16,978 nt of DNA. It comes from Micavibrio aeruginosavorus. GTDB taxonomy: Bacteria; Pseudomonadota; Alphaproteobacteria; Micavibrionales; Micavibrionaceae. The stretch covers positions 1 through 16,978 of the forward strand of contig QFNK01000009.1 of the NCBI GenBank assembly GCA_003240795.1, in the 5' to 3' direction. Below, one piece after another: positions 12,470 through 16,978 of the stretch (positions within the stretch are counted from its first letter, which is position 1; each line of letters begins with the position of its first letter). The notes under the pieces were generated by a model. The model worked only from the letters and a program-made list of their open reading frames with translations. It was not told where the DNA came from and did not search any database. Made by a program: the position numbers and the translations under genes.

Positions 12470-13480
12470 ATGCGCCTTAAATCGTTTACGGCCAATAGTA
12501 TGAAAGACGCTATGCAGCTCATACGCGAGACACTGGGTGAAGACGCCATCATCGTCGCCACGCGTGAGGAGAATGGCGGGCGCACGGTGCGCGTCACCGC
12601 CGCCGTCGACAAGGACACGGAGGCGACGATGCCCCGCTCCCTCGACGAGATCGTGTTCGACGACTGGGCGATGGAGGAAGACGAAACCGCCACGGTGTCA
12701 GAGGAAATCACCGAAGTGATGCTCCGTCACGCCGTACCGGAAGATGTCGTGGACGCCATCATCTCCGACGTCAACCTGATGGGCATTGACGACCCGCGTG
12801 AGGCACTGGCCTCCGCCATCCAGAATATTTTCGATTTCCGCCCCATCCCGTATAAAACCATGGGCCATCCGGTTCTGCTTGTCGGCCCTCCCGGTGCGGG
12901 CAAGACGCTTGCCGCCGCGAAAATCGCCGCACGCGCCACGCTGTCCGGCCTCAAGGTCGGCGTCATTACGACCGACACGATCCGCGCCGGCGGCGTAGAG
13001 CAGCTCGAGGCGTTTACCCGCCTTATGAAGATCGACCTGAAAAAGGCCGCAACGCCCCGTGACCTGAAAGAACGCATGCTGGAGCTGCGCGGCATGGATC
13101 AGGTCATCATCGACACGGCGGGCGTGAACCCGTTCGATCCGGAATCCATCAAGCCGCTTGCCCGCCTCATCCACGCTGCGGAAACGGACCCCGTGCTGGT
13201 CATTCCTGCCGGGATGGACGCGGATGAGTCCGGCGAGATGGGACGCGTGTTCGCAACCATCGGCGCGAAGTCCATGATTCCCACGCGCACCGACGTCGCG
13301 CGCAGGCTCGGCTCGTTGCTTTCCGCCGCTTATCAGGGTGGCCTGAGTTTTGCAGAAGTGTCGAACACGGCAAAAGTCGCCGACGGCCTCTCGCCGTTGT
13401 CGGCCCAGCGCCTTACAAATCTCATGATGCCGCGTCCAAAAGAAACGCAGGCACTCGCCAACGAACGAAAAGCAGGATAG
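12470..13480 (+). CDS. flhF: Flagellar SRP-type GTPase FlhF
   Basis: FlhF is the signal-recognition-particle-type GTPase that places flagella, usually at the pole. The N-terminal B domain starts with MRLKSFTANSMKDAMQLIRE and LGEDAIIVATRE, typical of FlhF. The NG domain has G1 GPPGAGKT (139-146), TTDTIRAGGVEQL, G3 DTAG (215-218) and G4 TRTD (272-275), followed by DVARRLGSLLSAAYQGGLSF. At 336 residues it is on the short side because the linker between B and N domains is brief. No obvious ribosome site precedes the ATG. flhG starts five bases after its stop, as in many polar flagellates. Confidence 0.94.
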   Translation: MRLKSFTANSMKDAMQLIRETLGEDAIIVATREENGGRTVRVTAAVDKDTEATMPRSLDEIVFDDWAMEEDETATVSEEITEVMLRHAVPEDVVDAIISDVNLMGIDDPREALASAIQNIFDFRPIPYKTMGHPVLLVGPPGAGKTLAAAKIAARATLSGLKVGVITTDTIRAGGVEQLEAFTRLMKIDLKKAATPRDLKERMLELRGMDQVIIDTAGVNPFDPESIKPLARLIHAAETDPVLVIPAGMDADESGEMGRVFATIGAKSMIPTRTDVARRLGSLLSAAYQGGLSFAEVSNTAKVADGLSPLSAQRLTNLMMPRPKETQALANERKAG

Positions 13481-13485
13481 ACTCC

Positions 13486-14319
13486 ATGTCCGATATGACC
13501 GCCGAACGCAAAACAGAGGAAATGCCCGCCAACCCCGTCTTCAGACGCGGGAAGAACATCATTGCCGTGGCGTCAGGCAAAGGCGGTGTCGGCAAGACGT
13601 GGTTTTCCATCACCCTTTCCCACGCGCTCGCCAAGGCAGGCAAAAAAGTCCTGCTGTTCGACGGCGACCTCGGCCTTGCCAACGTGGACGTGCAGATCGG
13701 CGTGATGCCGCGCTGGGACCTCAGCGACGCGATCCGCGGCCGCATGAGCCTTGAAAAAGTTATTCACCGTTACGAAGAAGGCGGTTTCGACCTGATCGCA
13801 GGACGTTCGGGTAGCGGCATTCTCGCCTCCCTTCCGCCGCAGCGCCTGACCATGCTCCGCGACCAGCTTCTGGACGTTGCCGAAAATTACGATGTCGTGA
13901 TTGTCGATCTCGGCGCCGGTATCGACCGTAGCATGTTCATGTTCTGCTCCGCCGCGACGCGCACGCTTATGGTCATCAATGAAGAATCCACGTCCCTCAC
14001 CGATTCCTATGCGATCATCAAGCGCGGAACGACGACGGGGCTTTCCAAACATATCCGCATCGTCATCAATCAGGCGCCGAACCTCATCGATGGTGAGAAG
14101 ACCTACAACACGATCAAAAAGGCGTGCGAAAACTTCCTGCGCCTGACGCCGCCGCTCGCGGGCATCATCCGTCAGGACAGCCGCGTGAAGGATTCCATCC
14201 GCCACCAGACGCCGATCCTGATCCGCTCCCCCAACTCGGACGCCGCCGAAGACGCGCAGAAAATCGCCCGCTTCGTTCTCGGCGAACTCGCCGAAAACCG
14301 CAAGACGGCCAGCGCTTAA
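13486..14319 (+). CDS. flhG: MinD-like flagellar number regulator FlhG (FleN)
   Basis: FlhG is a MinD/ParA-type ATPase that limits flagellar number together with FlhF. The deviant Walker A SGKGGVGKT is at 30-38. FDGDLGLANVDVQIG follows, and the switch region reads VIVDLGAGIDRSMF. The rest matches the MinD fold, with VINEESTSLTDSYAIIK and IRIVINQAPN. Length (277) is normal. The first 22 residues are charged and lack the DQAxxLR-like helix that stimulates FlhF in characterised FlhG proteins. A short Ala/Glu-rich helix at the end could be a membrane-contact helix but is not strongly amphipathic by eye. It is the last gene before a strong terminator, so flhF-flhG form a two-gene unit. Confidence 0.92.
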   Translation: MSDMTAERKTEEMPANPVFRRGKNIIAVASGKGGVGKTWFSITLSHALAKAGKKVLLFDGDLGLANVDVQIGVMPRWDLSDAIRGRMSLEKVIHRYEEGGFDLIAGRSGSGILASLPPQRLTMLRDQLLDVAENYDVVIVDLGAGIDRSMFMFCSAATRTLMVINEESTSLTDSYAIIKRGTTTGLSKHIRIVINQAPNLIDGEKTYNTIKKACENFLRLTPPLAGIIRQDSRVKDSIRHQTPILIRSPNSDAAEDAQKIARFVLGELAENRKTASA

Positions 14320-14338
14320 TATCCTGTAATTATTTACA

Positions 14339-14375
14339 AAGCCGCCCGAAACTCTTCGTGGCGGCTTAACTTTTT
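14339..14375 (+). terminator. Intrinsic terminator after flhG
   Basis: AAGCCGCC (14339-14346) pairs with GGCGGCTT (14360-14367). Inside it, CGAA and TTCG form a second stem around ACTC. AAC and five T (14371-14375) follow, so this ends the flhF-flhG transcript. Confidence 0.8.
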
Positions 14376-14380
14376 CCCTT

Positions 14381-14386
14381 TATACT
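14381..14386 (+). promoter_or_regulatory. -10 element candidate for the FliK-like gene
   Basis: TATACT lies seven bases before the ATG at 14394 and directly after the flhG terminator. No -35 match is seen. If it is real, transcription would start at or next to the ATG itself, giving a leaderless message. Confidence 0.3.
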
Positions 14387-14393
14387 GGTGGGC

Positions 14394-16577
14394 ATGAGCA
14401 GCGGTTCCGGCATTACACCGGCCCAGCCCGGCGGCATCAAACCATCCACGCCGCCGGCACAGGCCGTGCAGATCGTCTCCCTTCCCGAAGGGCTGAAGAA
14501 TGCCGCGCGCGCGATGCGCGTCGAGGGCGAAGTCATTGCCCTGAACAAGGACGGCACTGTGACGGTGCGCACGTCCGAAGGAAATATCGACCTTTCCGTC
14601 AAAGGGCGGCAGCCCCCGCAAGGCGCGCGTGTTGAGATAGACATTCCGCCCGCTAACGCGCAGCGGCAACAGGCGCAGATGCGGACATATCCAGCGCCCC
14701 CGCAACAGAGCGCCCCGCGTCCGTCGCCGGAACAGCCGCCGCAGCAGGCCGCACCGCCTCCCGCTCAACAAGCGCCGCCCGCACAAGCACAGCCTGTGCA
14801 AACACGCCCCGCGCCTGTGCTGTCTCAGCCAACGCCGCAACCTGCGCCGCAAACAGGTGGCACGGCGCAACCTTCTGTACCTGCCCCTGCAACACCGCCA
14901 GCGCAAGGGCAGCCGCAGGTTCAAGCACCGCAAACGCCTGCGCCGCAGGTGCCGCTTCCGAACGGACAGCTTCCGCCCGTAACATCAACGCTACCGCAAA
15001 CAGGACAGCAAGACATCGGCAAAGCGCCCTTGCCCCTTCCCACATCCTATCAGCCGTCCGCCGCGGCGAAGACCGCCGGAGCGATGCCTGCACCGAATTT
15101 GGCGGCGGGGCAGTCCGTCCGCCTTGCGCCCTATTCCCCCGCGCTTGCGCAGAGCGCCATTCAGCAAGGGATCGTGCCGCAGTCTCTGACTGAAAACATC
15201 GCGAACACACATATCATGCGCGCCGCGTTTCAGGCGGGCGTCATTGTTTCCAACGCGCAGAGCGAATTGCAAAAGACACTTGTTCAGACGCTACGCCCCG
15301 GCTCTGCAACGCAGACCCCGCAAAGCTCCCTCCTGAACAATGGCATTGCGCAACCATCGGGAAAATCACCCTCCATCCTGACGCCGCCTGTATTACAGGG
15401 AAATACGCAGCCGCAGTCCATCCTACAAACGCAATCCCTTCTTCCCACGCTGACAGGGATGGTTGGGACGAGCGAGAATGCCGTGACGGACAATCTTGCC
15501 GCGCCGCGCCTGTTCCAGCTTGATGCGAAAATTATCGCGATCAAGAGCGACGTCATGATGGCCCCGCAATTGTTCGGTCAGGAGGAAGGCGCGAGCACTC
15601 CGGCCACGCAAACAAACGCCAAAGGATTTGACCTTTTCAAACCATCTGCCGGACAAGGCTCGCAAACCGATGCGCGGCCATCGCTCCTGACTGCTGTCGT
15701 GACGGGCTTCACGCCGCAAAACATGCCATTGGTCAGCATCCGCTGGCCGGGCGGGCAGATGTCCCAGAATTTCGTCCTGCAATATCCTGCTGGCAATCTC
15801 TCACTCGGAACGCAAATCCTTCTGGAGCCGCAGGGGCAACCGGCCATGCCGGCGCCGGGTGCGCCGTTGCCGTCGACTGCGACGGGTTTATCGCCGCTGC
15901 GCCCGCTTTGGCCGATGATGTCCGCCTCTCCCCTGTGGCCCGCGCTTGACGATATATATCAAACGCTGATGATCTCCTCGCCGCAGCTGGCACAGATGAT
16001 GGCACGCGCGATTCCTTCGCCGTCTGCTCCGGCGCAGCTCGGCCCCGCCGCGCTTTTGTTCATCGCCGCGATGCGTACGGGCAATCTTGAAAACTGGCTT
16101 GGCGATAAAAAGATCGACACGCTCTTGCGTCTTGAGAAATCATCCTTTCTGTCCCGCCTGTCCGGAGACACGGCAAGCGCGCTTCAATCCGGAAGCGATG
16201 CGCAGTCGAGCGAATGGCGGAGCTATCCCATCCCCATGCTCTGGCAGAATGAAATTTCCAAGGTCATGCTTCATATGCGCCATGAACGCGAAGCACGTGA
16301 GGAGAATGAAGAAGGCGGCGGCGCGCGTTTCGTCATGGATGTATCCCTTACCCGCATGGGCGAAGTACAGCTTGACGGGCTGGTGCGCGGCAAGCGGCTC
16401 GACCTCGTCGTACGCACCGAACTTCCCATCAGCCACGTGATGCAGGACGCGATGCGAAAAGCCTACGCCGATGCCCTCGCCAATACGGATGTTTATGGCG
16501 AGATCGGATTCCAGAGCGATGTAAAGGGGTGGATGAAAATTGCACGCCGTGATGATACGGTGGCGGTGAATATCTAG
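14394..16577 (+). CDS. Pro/Gln-rich protein with FliK-like C-terminus, probable hook-length control protein
   Basis: The product is 727 residues from ATG 14394; an in-frame GTG at 14388 would add two. Near the N-terminus (about 35-85) is a small beta-type segment (VEGEVIALNKDGTVTVRTSE, then VKGRQPPQGARVEIDIPP). About 90-210 is a disordered Pro/Gln/Ala tract. The middle is variable and mostly disordered, with a second beta-like stretch (PLVSIRWPGGQMSQNFVLQY). Near the end, FVMDVSLTRMGEVQLDGLVR and GKRLDLVVRTELPISHVMQD resemble the FliK C-terminal (Flg_hook) domain, which switches export specificity at the right hook length. Low-complexity spacer plus compact C-terminal domain is the FliK architecture. 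The position beside fliJ/fliI supports this. FliK is poorly conserved, so I leave the symbol empty. It converges with fliJ, sharing CTAG at the stops. Confidence 0.62.
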   Translation: MSSGSGITPAQPGGIKPSTPPAQAVQIVSLPEGLKNAARAMRVEGEVIALNKDGTVTVRTSEGNIDLSVKGRQPPQGARVEIDIPPANAQRQQAQMRTYPAPPQQSAPRPSPEQPPQQAAPPPAQQAPPAQAQPVQTRPAPVLSQPTPQPAPQTGGTAQPSVPAPATPPAQGQPQVQAPQTPAPQVPLPNGQLPPVTSTLPQTGQQDIGKAPLPLPTSYQPSAAAKTAGAMPAPNLAAGQSVRLAPYSPALAQSAIQQGIVPQSLTENIANTHIMRAAFQAGVIVSNAQSELQKTLVQTLRPGSATQTPQSSLLNNGIAQPSGKSPSILTPPVLQGNTQPQSILQTQSLLPTLTGMVGTSENAVTDNLAAPRLFQLDAKIIAIKSDVMMAPQLFGQEEGASTPATQTNAKGFDLFKPSAGQGSQTDARPSLLTAVVTGFTPQNMPLVSIRWPGGQMSQNFVLQYPAGNLSLGTQILLEPQGQPAMPAPGAPLPSTATGLSPLRPLWPMMSASPLWPALDDIYQTLMISSPQLAQMMARAIPSPSAPAQLGPAALLFIAAMRTGNLENWLGDKKIDTLLRLEKSSFLSRLSGDTASALQSGSDAQSSEWRSYPIPMLWQNEISKVMLHMRHEREAREENEEGGGARFVMDVSLTRMGEVQLDGLVRGKRLDLVVRTELPISHVMQDAMRKAYADALANTDVYGEIGFQSDVKGWMKIARRDDTVAVNI

Positions 16578-16909
16578 TATTCGCCCTGTTCTTCCTTGCG
16601 GCGAAAGCCTTCGATGCCGATTTCGTCCATTTCGCGGCTTTCCTTGTCGGCCTGTTCTTTTTTCTCGGTTGCGTCGCGCTCGCGCTGGACGATCTCGATA
16701 CGTTTTAAATTCGCGAACGCCTCGCGCACGTCGTCCTGTGCAACGTTGATACGCGTTTCCAGTTTCACCTTCTCCAGGTTCAGGCGTTCGATCAGCACGT
16801 TTTTGCTGTTCTCGATCTCCTCCGCCTCGCGATACAGCATGGCGAGGTTTTTCTGCTTTTCCTCGACATTATGGCGGCGGAGCTTTATCAGTGATGAAAG
16901 GTTGGCCAT
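16574..16909 (-). CDS. fliJ: Flagellar export chaperone/ATPase stalk protein FliJ
   Basis: FliJ is the coiled-coil stalk in the export ATPase that links FliI to FlhA. The 111-residue product opens with MANLSSLIKLRRHNVEEKQK, the usual FliJ start, and is then a nearly continuous charged heptad-rich helix (NLAMLYREAEEIENSKNVLI, onward to the EKKEQADKESRE segment). It is somewhat shorter than many FliJ proteins (about 140 residues). The tail EGFRRKEEQGEY lacks the heptad pattern. It begins 16 bases after the probable end of fliI on the same strand, with GGGAT as a weak ribosome site, and ends in a four-base convergent overlap with the FliK-like gene. Confidence 0.82.
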   Translation of the reverse strand: MANLSSLIKLRRHNVEEKQKNLAMLYREAEEIENSKNVLIERLNLEKVKLETRINVAQDDVREAFANLKRIEIVQRERDATEKKEQADKESREMDEIGIEGFRRKEEQGEY

Positions 16910-16925
16910 GGCCGACTATCCCGCT

Positions 16926-16978
16926 TTAAATCTTCTGACGCGGCGGCACGGGGAATCCTTTCTGGAATCCCTCTTCCT
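16926..16978 (-). CDS. fliI: Probable C-terminal end of FliI (start lies beyond the window)
   Basis: Read on the minus strand, an open frame enters from the edge and ends EEGFQKGFPVPPRQKI at a TAA (16926-16928), 16 bases before fliJ. Its composition looks like real coding sequence, and fliI is normally directly upstream of fliJ. Only 16 residues are visible and another frame is also open here, so the assignment is from context. Confidence 0.35.
   Translation of the reverse strand, partial: EEGFQKGFPVPPRQKI

Noticed and set aside
13573..14205. 210-codon minus-strand frame opposite flhG
   Set aside because: Shadow of flhG, which has complete ATPase motifs.
14660..15020. Tandem DNA repeat in the Pro/Gln tract of the FliK-like gene
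   Set aside because: CCGCAA/GCGCCG-type triplets recur, but I see no regular unit or phase; it is low-complexity coding sequence.
1..16978. Mobile elements, CRISPR arrays, tRNA or rRNA genes
   Set aside because: I found no transposase or integrase, no regularly spaced repeats, and no tRNA- or rRNA-like sequence.

Overview
The window is a flagellar and cell-cycle locus from an alphaproteobacterium. Three gene families support this. FlaF is an alphaproteobacterial flagellin regulator. SciP (the DUF1153 family) is an alphaproteobacterial CtrA-associated regulator. FlbD is an NtrC-type activator fused to an atypical receiver domain. The gene order fliF-fliG-fliH-fliN-flbD is the one known from the Caulobacter fliF operon. 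I cannot name the genus; moderate-to-high GC coding sequence with AT-rich intergenic gaps would fit a Micavibrio- or Rhodospirillales-like lineage, but that is only a guess.

Layout. Positions 1-301 hold the 3' end of flaF. Positions 309-758 hold a convergent flaG-like gene on the minus strand. An AT-rich, gene-free stretch of about 375 bases follows (759-1134), with a perfect inverted repeat ahead of a sciP homologue (1135-1410). A strong hairpin terminator and a good -10 element precede the tight operon fliF-fliG-fliH-fliN-(84-residue membrane protein)-flbD (1628-7162). Two lipoprotein genes then run on the minus strand (7159-8587): a small one and an OmpA-like one. flhA (8797-10920) is followed by two unrecognised, translationally coupled genes (10974-12352). 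Next come flhF-flhG (12470-14319), closed by a terminator, and a long Pro/Gln-rich gene with a FliK-like C-terminus (14394-16577). The right edge has fliJ and what is probably the last codons of fliI on the minus strand.

How the genes fit together. FliF/FliG/FliN are the MS ring and part of the C ring (fliM is not in the window). FlhA is the export gate. FliH, FliI and FliJ form the export ATPase complex. The FliK-like protein would control hook length. FlhF/FlhG set position and number of flagella. FlaF and FlaG act on flagellin. FlbD and SciP tie assembly to late-gene transcription and to the CtrA cell-cycle circuit.

The least explained parts are the coupled gene pair between flhA and flhF, the small membrane protein inside the fliF operon, the two lipoproteins between flbD and flhA, and an intergenic motif, GCATAGGTWA, that occurs three times. 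I see no mobile element, CRISPR array, tRNA or rRNA.
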